This document shows positions 21,823-32,371 of a DNA stretch of 64,000 nucleotides, in pieces (within the stretch, counting starts at the first letter, position 1; each line of letters begins with the position of its first letter). The translations under genes and the position numbers were made by a program. Origin of the DNA: Orientallactaga sibirica (Eukaryota; Chordata; Mammalia; Rodentia; Dipodidae). The notes beneath the pieces are model-generated. The model saw nothing but the letters and a program-made list of their open reading frames with translations. It did no database searches and was not told the origin of the DNA. The stretch lies in contig JAEOAD010000015.1 in assembly GCA_036365145.1 (NCBI GenBank), positions 2,765,501 to 2,829,500 on the forward strand, in the 5' to 3' direction.

Positions 21823-23041
21823 GTTCTAACTCCAATGTTTTCAATTGATTTTGGCTTCTAGATATGGTTATTAATCACTCAGAGCAACTCTGCATATCTG
21901 ATTAGCAAAACAGATTAGTTAAAATGGTGCAGAACACATCTGGTTAACAAAGCAGATATGGTTAGAGAATGACACAATAGTTTAAATCATTCTGATTAAT
22001 ATTTAAATTTAGTTGTCACATCACAGTGTAAGCTATATCTGGGAGATAGAAAGCATACACATTCTATCTTTTAAGTATCTGCCAGTTACAAGTATAGGCA
22101 GCACATTTTAGTAGCCCTAAAAACAATATTTTATCAATAACTTTAAGCAAATTGATTTAATCTAGAAATTGTATGCCAGGAAAAGACAAGACAGTACAAA
22201 AACTTAGCATCTGTGTTTGAAAACAACTTTGGCTAGTCTATACTAACGTAAGTACCAATTACCCTCCAAACTGGAAGCAGAACAACAATTTTTTCTCGGG
22301 CAGGAAACATGTCTTAAGTATCAATATCTCTATATGTAATGAACTTAAGATACCAGAAATGAGACAATTAATTAAGTGAAACCTTCCCTGAGACTGATTA
22401 TACATAGCTTAAGAATAAAATAAAACTTGGTTATTGTTTAGTTAAGCAAGCCCAATTTTAACATACATTAGAGACAATATGACAGACATAAAGTAACTTT
22501 TAAAATAAGTACCTTTTACCATTGAACAATTTTAAAGCTTAACTAAAGAAATATTTATTATGGTTATATGAAGCTTAGACAAACTATATTAACATTATTT
22601 GTATACTGTGGATTTTCCTAAGACATGGGAGCTTTTTCAGTTTTTTTAAAGAACAGATTACAATAAGTCACTTTTTATAAGGCTTAGATTATAACCTCAG
22701 AGATAATTATCCAACAAAACTAGCATGAACAAGACAAGAACCATCATAAAATTACAAAGATTTAGCCAGGCATGGTGATGTATGCTTATTGATGGCCAAA
22801 ACATCATGTACTTTGTATAAACCAAATTACAATATTCTGATATCTGGAAAAGTCCGATATTAACAGAAAATAGAGTCCATATATTTAAGGCACATGAAGC
22901 TACAGAGAGTAAACTATGAAAAAAAGATCTGCTAACAGAATTTAAAATAAACAAGAAATCTATATTATGTAGTAACATTTTGACTTAAATATGAAGACAT
23001 GAAAAATTTTACAATTTTTATAGTTCATCAGAATTGGGATA

Positions 23042-23072
<31 letters not shown>

Positions 23073-23214
23073 TTTTAAAAGCTAAATAAGATGTCCATCC
23101 AATCAATAAGTCAGTTTCTGAAATTAATTCAGCTATGTTTAATATACCCAAAGAGGAACTGGATTAAACTGCCATTATCTAATGAAAAAGGAGACTAGTC
23201 TCATGGAAAATAGA

Positions 23215-23325
23215 GGTAATGGGCATGCCAGGACCACTTGCAACTGCAAACAACCTCCAAATGCATGCTCCACAATGTACATCTGGCTTTGTAAACAAGC
23301 ACATTTAACTGCTGAGCAAGAAAGA
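23215..23325 (-). repeat. DIP-type SINE body fragment
   Basis: 'aatgggcatgccaggaccac', 'tgcaaacaacctccaaatgc' and 'tttaactgctgagcaa' follow the DIP body antisense. Tail and head are missing. Confidence 0.65.
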
Positions 23326-23671
23326 AATATTTTTAATTTCCTCAAAATCATATACAAAATTTCTCTATAACTATTCAAACCTTAGTCAACTCTGTAATTC
23401 TGTCTGTAGCACTTTAGTAAACTTGTTTAGTAATGATGTAAGTTAAATCTAAAGTATTAAGATTGATTGTTGGAGGAACTGAGGAATTACAGCTTAAATC
23501 ACAATATAACTTTATTTAGAATTTTCTTTTACTGTTCACCATGAAGTAAATAGTTTCCAAATGTATGACTGATAAATACTGTTTAGTGTCTCCAAATGTA
23601 GTTTATTTACCTCATAAAATAGGAAAACAGAGTAAATAATTCCTCTGTGAAAAAAATTTTGAGGCAAAGTT

Positions 23672-23822
23672 TTTTTTTTGGTTTTGTGAGGTAGGGTCTC
23701 ACTCTGGTCCAGGCTGACCTGGAATTAACTATGTAGTCTCAGAGTGGCCTCGAACTCTCAGTGATCCTCATACCTCTGCCTCCTGAGTGCTGGGATTAAA
23801 GGCGTGCGCCACCACGCCCGAC
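23672..23822 (-). mobile_element. B1-type SINE with target duplication
   Basis: Antisense, well preserved: 'ggtttt' start, 'gtgaggtagggtctcac', ending 'caccacgcccga'. Flanked by 'gaggcaaagtttt' on both sides (about 23661-23673 and 23823-23835). Confidence 0.95.
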
Positions 23823-24356
23823 GAGGCAAAGTTTTAGATATAATAACCATGAGAGAATTAAATACTAATGAACCAATTTTAACCTTAAGTTTTAGTTAAA
23901 AGTTTGACAAATAGAGGAACCTAACTAACATGGTTGGGTAGTCTAAATTCAGTCTTTCATGACCACTGTTATGAACAGATTAACATCAATGGGTTAAAGT
24001 TAAGTTTACAACCTGAATACCCATAGCAACCTGCTACCAGCCAGGGCCATAGTTTGTTAGTCTGATGTAAGCCCTAGGCTAATAGTCATTTTATATCTCA
24101 AGAAGTCTGTAATCTGATTAAGTACCTTGTCTTTAACCTGTTTAAGCTTACTTATATCTTTATCTATATACTTTACATATACCTTCATCTACATACTTTT
24201 ACTTTACACTCTATGTAACCACTCTGTAACAATCTTTTTCATAAAACATTTAACATCCAGCATTCAAAGTTTCCTCTCCAGTTTATCTTCTTTAGTCAGT
24301 TCATCTCATAACTACCAACAAAAATTTTTATTGTCCTTACCATAAGACTTTGCTTT

Positions 24357-24500
24357 TTTTCTTTTTTGAGGTAGGGTCTCACTCTAGTCCAGGCTGACCT
24401 GGAATTCACTCTGTAGTCTCAGGGTGGCCAGAAGTCACTGCAATCCTCTTACCTCTGCTCCAGTGTTGGGATTAAAGGCGTACACCACCACGCCCAGCAC
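24357..24500 (-). mobile_element. B1-type SINE with target duplication
   Basis: Antisense: 'ttgaggtagggtctcactct', ending 'caccacgcccagc'. 'ccataagactt' flanks both sides (24340-24350 and about 24500-24510). Confidence 0.93.
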
Positions 24501-24951
24501 CATAAGACTTTTAATATGATCATTGAAGTATCTTTTTCCTCAAAAGACCCTTTGAAATAACTTTTTTAATAAAAGAGTATACCAGACTTAATTTATATTA
24601 TTTATCCAGAATAAACATATAGATTTTATTATTTATTGATTTTGGAACTTTTTTGGATTTTTAAATTTTTTATTTATTTTTATTTTATTTATTTTTTGAT
24701 AACTTCTTTAATTGTAGACAATATCCCATGGTACTTTCCTCCCTCCCCCCACTTTCCCCTTTGAAATTTCACTCTCCATCATATCCCCTCCCCCTCTCAA
24801 TCAGTCTCTCTTTTCACTTTGATGTCGTGATCTTTTCCTCCTGTTATGATGGTCTTGTGTAGGTAGTGTCAGGCACTGTGAGGTCATGGATATCCAGGCC
24901 ATTTTGTGTCTGGAGGAGCATGTTATAAGGAGTCCTACTCTTCCTTTGGCT

Positions 24952-25110
24952 CTTTTTTTTTGTTTTTGTTTTTTCGAGGCAGGGTCTCACTGTAGCTCAG
25001 GCTGACCTGGAATTCACTCCGTATTCTCAGGGTGGCCTTGAACTCACAGCGATCCTCCTACCTCTGCCTCCCAAGTGCTGGAATTAAAGGCGTGTGCCGC
25101 TACACCTGGC
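24952..25110 (-). mobile_element. B1-type SINE inside L1 3' UTR
   Basis: Antisense, 'ttttcgaggcagggtctcac', ending 'gccgctacacctgg'. 'cctttggctctt' and 'cctttggttctt' flank it, a target duplication with one difference. Confidence 0.93.
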
Positions 25111-26229
25111 CCTTTGGTTCTTATATTCTTTCTGCCCCCTCTTCCACAATGGACCCTGAACCTTAGAAGGTGGCTTTGAGATGTTTCAGCGCTGAGCATT
25201 CCTCTGTCCCTTCTTCTCAGCACCGGGGTGCCTTCTGAGTCATCCCAAGATTTCCACCATCGGAAAAGAGAAGCTTCTGTAACCAAAAGTGAGAGTAGCA
25301 TTAATATATGGGTGTGGACACTAAGAGAAGTGCTTACTGGGCAGTTTGGTGAGCATAGTATATACATTTAGTGAGACACCAGCCGACATTACAATTGTAG
25401 GGCTCATGAGTACCCCTGTTGTAGGTTTTCAGTATCAGGGATGTATTCCCTCCCATGGAGCGGGCCTCCAGCCCAATTAGAGAGAGGTTGGTTTCCCCCC
25501 ATAACAGACATGCCACTATTGCACCCATTGACTCATTTGGCCTTGCTGGCCAAATTTAAAGCTCACAGTGTTCACTGTTGAGTACTTTCACTGGTGTTTT
25601 CTCTGTCCCATTGAACTGCATGCAGTGTAGTTTTTTCCAACTTTCTGTCAGCTGATCCACATGGAGGAGGATTTTGGCTCAGCTCCAGCAGGATTTCTCA
25701 GTGAACTTGCCACCCAAGTATGTGGAGTCTTTAGCAATAGGGTCTTATCATCTATTCCTGGTGGGAAACCAAGGGCCTCAGCAATGGCCTATAATGTTTG
25801 GAGGGTATCTGTGACCTCCCTGACCAACAACTCACTGGAAGGTATCTCATCCCTGACACTGAAAATTTTCTAGTAGCAGTCTATGGCTTCTGAGTGTTCC
25901 ATTGTCTAGAAAAGTAGGTTTCCATATGACTTATTTATATCCTCTTATATTTTGGTTAGCCCTCCCTCCACTGTTCCTTTACTCAATCTCTTCCCCTAAC
26001 CTCACTTAGGCTTTTTCACCCCCATTAATCTGTTCTTCTACTTACAAATATACAATACCATCCTGTTAAGTCCCCCCTCCCTCCCTTTCTTTTCCATTTA
26101 TATCCCCTTTCTAGCTTACTGGCTTCTGCTACTGAGTTTTATTTTTACTCACATAGAAGTCCAATCATTTGTAGCTAGGATCCACATATGAGAGAGAACA
26201 TGTGATGTTTGGCTTTCTGGGCCTGGGTT

Positions 26230-27092
26230 ACCTCACTAAGTATAATCCTTTCCAAATCCATCCATTTTCCAGCAAATTTCATAACTTCATTTTTCTTTAC
26301 CCCATTGTGTAAATGTGCCACATCTTCATTATCCACTCACCAGTTAACATGTAGGCTGGTTCCATTTCCTAGCTATTGTGAATAGAGCAGCAATAAACAT
26401 GGTTGAGCAAGTATCTCTAAAGTAGTGAGACGAGTCCTTAGGATATATGCCTAGGAGTGGTATAGCTCGGTCGTATGGTAGATCTATAGTTAGCTGTCTC
26501 AGGAACCTCCACACTGATTTCCACAATGGCTGTACCAGATTGCATTCCCACCAACAATGTAGAAGGGTTCCTCTTTTTCTGCATCCTCACCAGCATTTAT
26601 AGTCATTTGTTTTCATGATGGTAGCCAATCTGTCAGGAGTGAGATGGAATCTCAATGTAGTTTTAATCTGCATTTCCCTGATGACTAGTGATGTAGAACA
26701 TTTATTTAGATATTTATATACCATCTGTATTTCTTCTTCTGAGAACTCTCTATTTAGTTCCATAGCCCATTTTTTATTTGGATTGTTTGATTTCTTATTT
26801 AATTTTTTGAGTTATTTGTATATCCTAGATGTATAGCTGGCAAAGATTTTCTCCCATTCTGTAGGTTGCCTCTTTGCTCTATTCACAGTGTCTTTAGCTT
26901 TGTATGAAAGCTTTGTAATTTCATGAGGTCCCAGCAATTGATCTGTGGTTTTATTTCTTGAGCGATTGGGGTTATATGCAGAAAGTCTTTGCCAATGCCA
27001 ATATGTTGAAGGGTTTTCCCTACTTTTTCCTCTAGCAGTTTCAGAGTTTCAGGTCTGATATAAAGGTCTTTGAACCATTTGGATTTGATTAT
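26230..27092 (-). pseudogene. L1 ORF2 C-terminal segment, broken
   Basis: Late ORF2 sequence: '[19 protein letters not shown]' (from about 26526) and '[16 protein letters not shown]'-type sequence near 27050. Stops and small deletions break it. It is cut at 27092 by the LTR of the class II provirus. Confidence 0.85.
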
Positions 27093-27473
27093 TGTATGGC
27101 ACAATGCAGGTCTGGCCCTAGGCAGACCACATGTCAGAAGAAATCAGGAAGTGGTTTATTGAACATGGTGTCCTGCGCAGGCCTGGCATGACAACAGCTA
27201 CAGTCCCATGCTCGTGAGAAACCTGCTATGAGATGATCTGCCCAGAGACAGGCTGTCATTGGTCACAAAAAGGGGACTACCCCATACAATGATTGGCCAG
27301 CCAAACCCCTTAAAGCCCCCTACACTTCCTTCAATAAACGAGTTTGCTGAAGCTTGCCCTCTGCCTACTTTCACCCAACTCCCGGAGTCTGTGTCATGAT
27401 TCTGTGCTTCTCACCCCCAACTCGGCAGAGACCCTGCAGTCCTTCCTGGGCTGACCCTAGGAGGGACCCAACA
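27093..27473 (+). repeat. 5' LTR of the ERVK provirus
   Basis: Starts TGTATGGCACAATG and ends CCCAACA, 381 bases. The polyadenylation signal AATAAA lies at 27333-27338. A CCAAT-like 'gattggcca' lies near 27292. No classical TATA box; 'ccttaaagcc' at about 27309 may replace it. Confidence 0.9.
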
Positions 27474-27475
27474 TC

Positions 27476-27493
27476 TGGCACCTGAACAGGGAC
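27476..27493 (+). other. Primer-binding site, tRNA-Lys type
   Basis: TGGCACCTGAACAGGGAC starts two bases after the LTR and differs at two positions from the standard tRNA-Lys(3) site (TGGCGCCCGAACAGGGAC). It would prime minus-strand DNA synthesis, and it supports the ERVK assignment. Confidence 0.85.
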
Positions 27494-27853
27494 CCTCTGC
27501 CCCCTCAGCATTGGTGAGATGCCCCATCCTTGATCTTCGATGAGCAGCCCCCCGGCATTGGCAAGATGCCCCCTTCTTGATCATTGGTGAGAAAGCCCCT
27601 TGCTGTTCTGTGTGCTGATGGCTGCCTGAGGGTGAGCGGGTAGCCCCCTCCTCCCCCCTTTTCCTTTGTTCATCCTTTCCCCAGTAGGAAGACACACATC
27701 ACCGCATGGTCCTGAAGCCCATGTCGGCCCCTCCATTATTGGTTCATCCTGGCGAAATCACATAAGGGTCTGACCCACCCAATTTCGGAACCAAGGAGAG
27801 GCCTTTGGCTGAGCTTTCTTGGAGACACCAGGTGGGCATACAGCCATGGAGTA

Positions 27854-28111
27854 ATGACCCACGGAAGTCCCCCACTAAGCACAAGACACGTGGGTCCTAA
27901 ACATTCTATCTGTATGTCTCAGCTGGCCCTGGCATTAGGAGTTGTGGTTTGCATGATCATCCTTTGGGCTATCATTTTTGATCTGGGTTATTATTTTCTC
28001 AGTCTCTTTGATTCAGGAGTGTCCCAGCCTAGCTCCCCTCCTCAAACACCACCACGCTGTAATGGGCAACCTCCCTCCCCACCAGAGGACGCCGCAAGTG
28101 CAGGCTCTTAA
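27854..28111 (+). CDS. Leader ORF with a hydrophobic segment (uncertain)
   Basis: An 85-codon open frame sits in the 590-base leader between the primer-binding site and the gag start. It overlaps the gag start by 50 bases in another frame. Residues about 23-51 are strongly hydrophobic (ALGVVVCMIILWAIIF core), like a single membrane span, followed by a Ser/Pro-rich tail. I do not know a counterpart in class II retroviruses. It may be chance, since no initiation context or family match supports it. Confidence 0.25.
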   Translation: MTHGSPPLSTRHVGPKHSICMSQLALALGVVVCMIILWAIIFDLGYYFLSLFDSGVSQPSSPPQTPPRCNGQPPSPPEDAASAGS

Positions 28112-28311
28112 GGCCCTCCTCCTGCAACATGGCTTAAAAGTGAAACAAAAGGACCTCCATAGCTTTTGGGATGAAATTCTTGTTTTAGCCCCATGGATTA
28201 GTCCAGAGAACATCTGCGACACTTCCATTTGGTCCCAGGTTCTCTTCCTTGCGAAGAAACATGAGGTTTATGAAGGGCACACCCCTCACCCCATTCTTTC
28301 CTATCCTCCTT
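28062..28311 (+). pseudogene. ERVK gag, matrix N-terminal part
   Basis: The ATG at 28062 is followed by Gly, the usual myristoylation start of matrix. Residues about 12-60 ('LLLQHGLKVKQKDLHSFWDE', then 'LAPWISPE') follow the betaretroviral matrix pattern: helix, basic patch, then a Trp-Ile/Phe-Pro-Glu turn. After about 80 codons the reading runs into the inverted segment at 28312, so capsid and nucleocapsid are absent. The frame stays open a further 45 codons by chance. Confidence 0.75.
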
Positions 28312-28552
28312 TTTGTTTTTATTATTGGCAACCCTGGGAGGTATGTTTTTTTGCCAACCCATTGTTGAACCCAGGCCCCAAGGGATCATCACATGCGATG
28401 GTGCCTGTCTTAGGTTGCCCCATCTCATGGAATCTTACCTGTCATTGACTACCCGCCATCCTAGTGAGAAAACCCGAGGGGTGTGGCCTGGTTTCTTTTA
28501 GCATGCGGTCTGGCTAGGGTCAGACCTACATTGTGCCATACATACACAGATA
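28312..28552 (-). repeat. Inverted copy of the provirus's own 3' segment
   Basis: Reverse complement of 33351-33590: polypurine tract first (tatcctcctttttg), then the 184-base pre-tract unit, then 56 bases of the LTR start (ending ttgtgccataca). It includes the unusual join between LTR-start sequence and unit (gtgtggcctggttt), so it was copied after that join existed. It replaces gag from capsid on, protease and the first half of RT. Confidence 0.9.
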
Positions 28553-28605
28553 TATGGCATACATACATACATACATACATACATACATACATACATACAT
28601 ACATA
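28553..28605. repeat. (CATA)n microsatellite at the rearrangement join
   Basis: About eleven CATA units lie between the inverted segment and RT. The inverted LTR terminus itself reads 'ccatacatacac', so it could have seeded the array. Confidence 0.95.
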
Positions 28606-28615
28606 ATCCATACAT

Positions 28616-29420
28616 TACATGGATGATCTTTTGATTGCACATACCTCAAGAACTGCCCTTCTGGACCTTCTTTCACTTCTTAAACTACTATTGAGGACAT
28701 CAAAAAACTTGGGTTTGCCATAGCAGATGAAAAAATTCAAACCCCTTTTGGATTTTTAGGGTACAAAATTTCTACTACTATACAACCAGTTACCCTTCAC
28801 CTTCTAATAAAGGACCATTATTCCCTCAATGATCTCCAAAAACTCTGTGGCCAAATTAACTGGCTCAGACCTTTCTTGTCCATCCCTCCTAGTGAACTCC
28901 TAACACTGTATGACCTCCTTAGAGTTACTGATAACCCTTTAAAGAAAATTCCTCTAAATGATCACTCCAAAAATTTGTTACATAAAATATCCCACTACCT
29001 CTTTTCAATGACCCTCACAAGATATGACTTATCTGCTCCAATCCAAAATGGGATCCTTTGGATGGCAGGGGTGCCTTTGGGAGTCATCTGGCAAAACCAA
29101 TTGCCCCTTTACTGGATACACTCCTCATGGGCACAGCCCCATAAACTCACCACCAACCTACAAGCAATACTCCTCATAGCAATTAAGGCACATACCTACA
29201 CTAACAAAGTCTATAATACGGAACCCTCCAAAATAATTCTGCCCATCCCCATGTCAGAACTTCAACCTCTTTTTAGGGAGGATCCCCTTTTCCACATCCT
29301 AATGGTGGGATTCCCCAATGAGATAGATAATCACCTCCCTGCTCACAAACTACTTCAATCCCTAACAGTTTTGCCCATAAAGACTATTTCTCCAGGCCTT
29401 CTGGTCAGCCAATACCCTTA
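28616..29420 (+). pseudogene. ERVK reverse transcriptase, C-terminal half
   Basis: It begins at the catalytic box YMDD (28616-28627) followed by 'LLIAHTS'. The thumb region holds 'FLGYKIS' and 'LQKLCGQINWLRPFLS' (typical of betaretroviruses, about 28820-28890). The connection region follows, with 'GILWMAGVPLGVIWQNQLPL' and 'IHSSW' (28876-29419). A frameshift occurs near 28680, so YMDD and the rest are in different frames. Fingers and palm before the box are missing. Confidence 0.9.
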
Positions 29421-29424
29421 GCAG

Positions 29425-29850
29425 CCTTGGCCTTTACAGATGCCAATAAACACACTTATGGACTAATTATTAAGAGAGCCAATTGACCAGATGAGGCCCT
29501 TAAGTTCCCTAACCCTCATTCAGTCCAGCTAGGAGAACTATATGCCATCATCAGAGTCTTAGAGCTCTGTCAACAAGAGCCTACCAACATCTTCTCTGAC
29601 AGCAGTTACATGGTTCAAATGACAAAGGTACTGCCCTTAGCCAATCCCAGGCCCTCTCATTATCCCATAGACATTGCCCTCTCCACTGTACAATTACAGA
29701 TGGAAAACATATCATACCCTTGGTTTATTGAGCATGTTCACTTGCACACTGGTCTGCCTGGCTTTACTGCTGATGGGAATTCACAGGTAGACAATTTTAT
29801 TGCTGTCTCCTCCTTGCCACCTTTAGAACAAGCTAGACGTTTACACCAAA
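29425..29850 (+). pseudogene. ERVK RNase H domain
   Basis: Follows RT. Catalytic-type residues are visible: Asp in 'FTDANKHTYG' (about 29450), Glu in 'LGELYAI' (about 29530) and Asp in 'FSDSSYMV' (about 29597). The C-terminal 'HTGLPG' and 'GNSQVDNFI' blocks (about 29745-29800) are usual in class II elements. A stop near 29485 and a frame change toward integrase break it. Confidence 0.85.
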
Positions 29851-30620
29851 GGTTCCATCTACCCCCCACCAATCTAAAAACCCTATACCCTGAGCTCTCA
29901 GCCAATGCAAACATTTAACCCATATCTGTAAGGCATGTGCCCCCTTAACCCCCTTGGGCCCCCTACAGCCTCAAGGGGTCAATCCTAGAGGCCTTATCCC
30001 AAATTCTATCTGGCAGATGGATGTTACCCACATACCTTCCTTTGGTAACCTCAAATATGTCCATGTCATTGTGGACACTTACTCTAAGCTTACTTTTGCT
30101 ATTGCTCTCTCAGGGGAGAAGGTGTCCCATGACATTAAGGTGGCAAAAACCGCTATGTTGGTCATAGGCCTACCCTGGTCAATTAAAACTGACAATGGCC
30201 CTGCATACACATCTGCCTAATTCACATCCTTCATGGAATCTTGGGGAATAAAACACTCCCTTGGGATCCCCTACAACCCACAAGGACAAGCCATCATGGA
30301 GGGAACTAACCGGACCCTAAAGGAACTAATTATAAAACAAAAATCTACTATGTCACCCAAGGATCCCCACTTGGCCCTGGTGGAAGCTCTCTTCACCCTC
30401 AATTTTCTATCTTTGATGAGGCAGGACTCTCCATAGCCTATAAACATTGGAGATCCCAACCAACCACAACACCCTTACCCTTAGGATCCTCTTACTAATA
30501 TCTGGAAGGGACCCCACCCTCTTTTAACACAGGGCCAAAGGTATGCTTGTGTATTTCCAGAAACTTCACAGATCCCAATCTGTATCCCTGCAAGAAACAT
30601 CTGTCCAGCCACTGACTCAG
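29850..30620 (+). pseudogene. ERVK integrase, broken
   Basis: The N-terminal His/Cys zinc region ('LHQRFHL', then 'HICKACAPL' in a shifted frame near 29925) precedes the catalytic core: '[15 protein letters not shown]' (first Asp), '[11 protein letters not shown]' (second Asp), 'GIPYNPQGQAIMEG' (Glu). A stop at 30218-30220 follows the second motif. The C-terminal DNA-binding part 'NIWKGPHPLL' and 'ACVFPETSQIP' lies at 30490-30600 in another frame. It would have joined viral DNA to the host genome, and it can no longer be made whole. Confidence 0.88.
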
Positions 30621-30753
30621 GGATCAACCTTGATGAAGATAATGCCAAACCCCTCAGGCTGGATACGGGACTTAAACTTATTCCCCCCTTTTCTCGTTTT
30701 ATCTCCTTTTCTCCCTACTACCACTTCCCAGAAACCATTTTGGACAATTCTTC
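30620..30753 (+). other. ERVK post-integrase sequence before MaLR insertion
   Basis: Short stretch continuing an open frame of no recognised function (Pro- and Phe-rich). The last five bases, TCTTC (30749-30753), are the MaLR target duplication. Confidence 0.6.
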
Positions 30754-31146
30754 TGTGGTAGTTTGAATATATGTCTCCCAATATATTCTGTGTTTTTTGT
30801 TTTTAGTTATAGTTTGCATCTGCAATCACCTTGCTAGAGGCAATGTCACTGGGGACCGGTCTTAAGGTGTGGTGATGGTTTGAGATTCCATTGTAAAGAT
30901 ATGCAAATGTGCCTACCAGGAGTTCCTGAAGTGTGCTGTGTGACCTTTTGGTGGTAGTTTTGCTCTGTGTGCTGTGGTGGCTGGTTGGCTTTTCTCTCTC
31001 TGCTTGGCCCTGTGGAGAGCAGGCCGCTTCTCCTGCCATTATGGAACTTCCCCTGGATCTGTAAGCTTCAATAAATAATATCCCTTCCTCCATAACTGTG
31101 CCTGGTCTGGAAGTTCATCTCAGCGAACCCGAAGCTGTCTGCTACA
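30754..31146 (+). repeat. 5' LTR of the MaLR element
   Basis: Starts TGTGGTAGTTTGAA and ends GTCTGCTACA. Polyadenylation signal AATAAA at 31070-31075. Confidence 0.93.
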
Positions 31147-32371
31147 GTAAAGTGGTACCGAGGAGTGTGGGGTGAGATGAACCTGACCGTGTGGATATTC
31201 GTCTTTTGGAACTTTTGTTTTGGAGGAATGGGCATGGACTTGGTGCTTGCAACTGAAGATGCCTTCTGGAGTGGCAAGCCAAGTTTTATGGACTATTCTG
31301 ATGAGAGTTTGAGGATGCTAAGTGCAGACAGTATTGAACTTCGAGGCTTGGCTTATGAGCTTTCTAAGGGGAAGGAAAGACTGCAGAGGACTTTGTTGGA
31401 ACTGGGCTACTGGCATAAGGGATGGTTACGTTCCGCTATCCAGGCCCAGAGTGTTTGATCAAGCTTAAATCTGTAATGGACTGATGTGCTTGGCTAAAGA
31501 TATCGGACTGAGATTTTAAGATTTTAAGCTGGAAAACTTCAAGCAAGTTAAAAGTAGAGGCATTGAGACTGGTTTAGCTGCTATTGTCAACCACATTAGC
31601 AATCTTAAGGAAGGTGGAAGGAAGGTGGCCTGACGACTGATTTACATTAAAACAATGGAGAAGATGCCTGAGGAAAGACTGTTAAAAATGCAAATTCTTG
31701 GAAAGAGCTGACTGGCGAAGGAACCTGCTTTTCAAGGCTGTGGTTTATTTCATCCCTGGATTAAGAATATGGCTGTGTCCTGCACACCTGGTATTAGTTT
31801 TGGAAGCATGAAAAATGCATGGAGTGGTCATGAGTTGCACACGGTTCCAGGAGCCGCTGCTGAGATGCAGCATGAGGCAGGGCATGAAGACCATCAGGAA
31901 CAGGCTGGGAGAGCCTTTTGGAAGATGGACCGTGGTTTGCATGGAGACCTGAAGATGTTTTGGATATACTAGGACTGTGCAAAAGGGCTACCATGGAGTG
32001 CAGTGTTGGCATGGGATGAAAGTTTTCCCTGGCAACTCTGCCCAGCTGTAGGGGCATAATTGGAAAACCTGGAGACTGGCAGTCTCTGGTTATATTGAAT
32101 TTGAACTGCAGAAGTTTGATGACTGCTGATGGTGGTTGAGTTTGCATTGTTTTAGTTTCTCCTTGCTATGCCTTATACCAGTTAAAAATGTTTACTCTGT
32201 GCCTTTACATGTTGAAAGTATTTAACTTGTTTGATTTTACAGGACTCACTATCTTAAGTTGATCAAGACTGTGAGAACCTTTGAAATTGGACTGAGTACA
32301 ATTTACAATGTGTGATAGTTATAAATCTATTGGGGGCCAGGAGCTAAATATATTGGGGGCCAGGGGCGGAA
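31147..32371 (+). other. MaLR interior, non-coding
   Basis: About 1.2 kb without retroviral protein motifs. The longest frame (31165-31458, 97 codons) has a hydrophobic start but no known domain. 'tattgggggccagg' occurs twice just before the 3' LTR. Confidence 0.75.

Larger units (their letters stand above)
21823..24650. other. AT-rich stretch of unknown origin with SINE pieces
   Basis: Low-GC sequence with frequent 'taag' and 'ttaaaca' words, without a credible coding frame. It holds a B1 head fragment (about 22762-22792, sense), a (AC)n run at 23039-23068, a DIP fragment (about 23215-23325) and the B1 copies listed separately. The phrase 'gattaagtaccttg' at about 24115 recurs at 58742, and the texture resembles 58660-59450 and 63480-64000. 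This suggests an old interspersed repeat I cannot name. Confidence 0.4.
24655..27092 (-). mobile_element. L1, 3' part of a copy split by an ERV
   Basis: Antisense L1: T-rich poly-A complement at 24657-24695, 3' UTR to about 26220 (interrupted by a B1), then ORF2 C-terminal sequence to 27092. The matching 5' part resumes at 33969 with the next ORF2 bases (compare the uninterrupted order at 8250-8300). The two parts are one insertion of about 5.7 kb, 5'-truncated in ORF1 at about 37240. Confidence 0.88.

Noticed and set aside
28553..28605. Regular short repeats that might suggest a CRISPR-like array
   Set aside because: Pure CATA units without spacers: a microsatellite.
30803..31093. 96-codon minus-strand frame repeated at 32421-32711
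   Set aside because: It is simply the antisense of the two MaLR LTRs; open by chance and duplicated because LTRs are.
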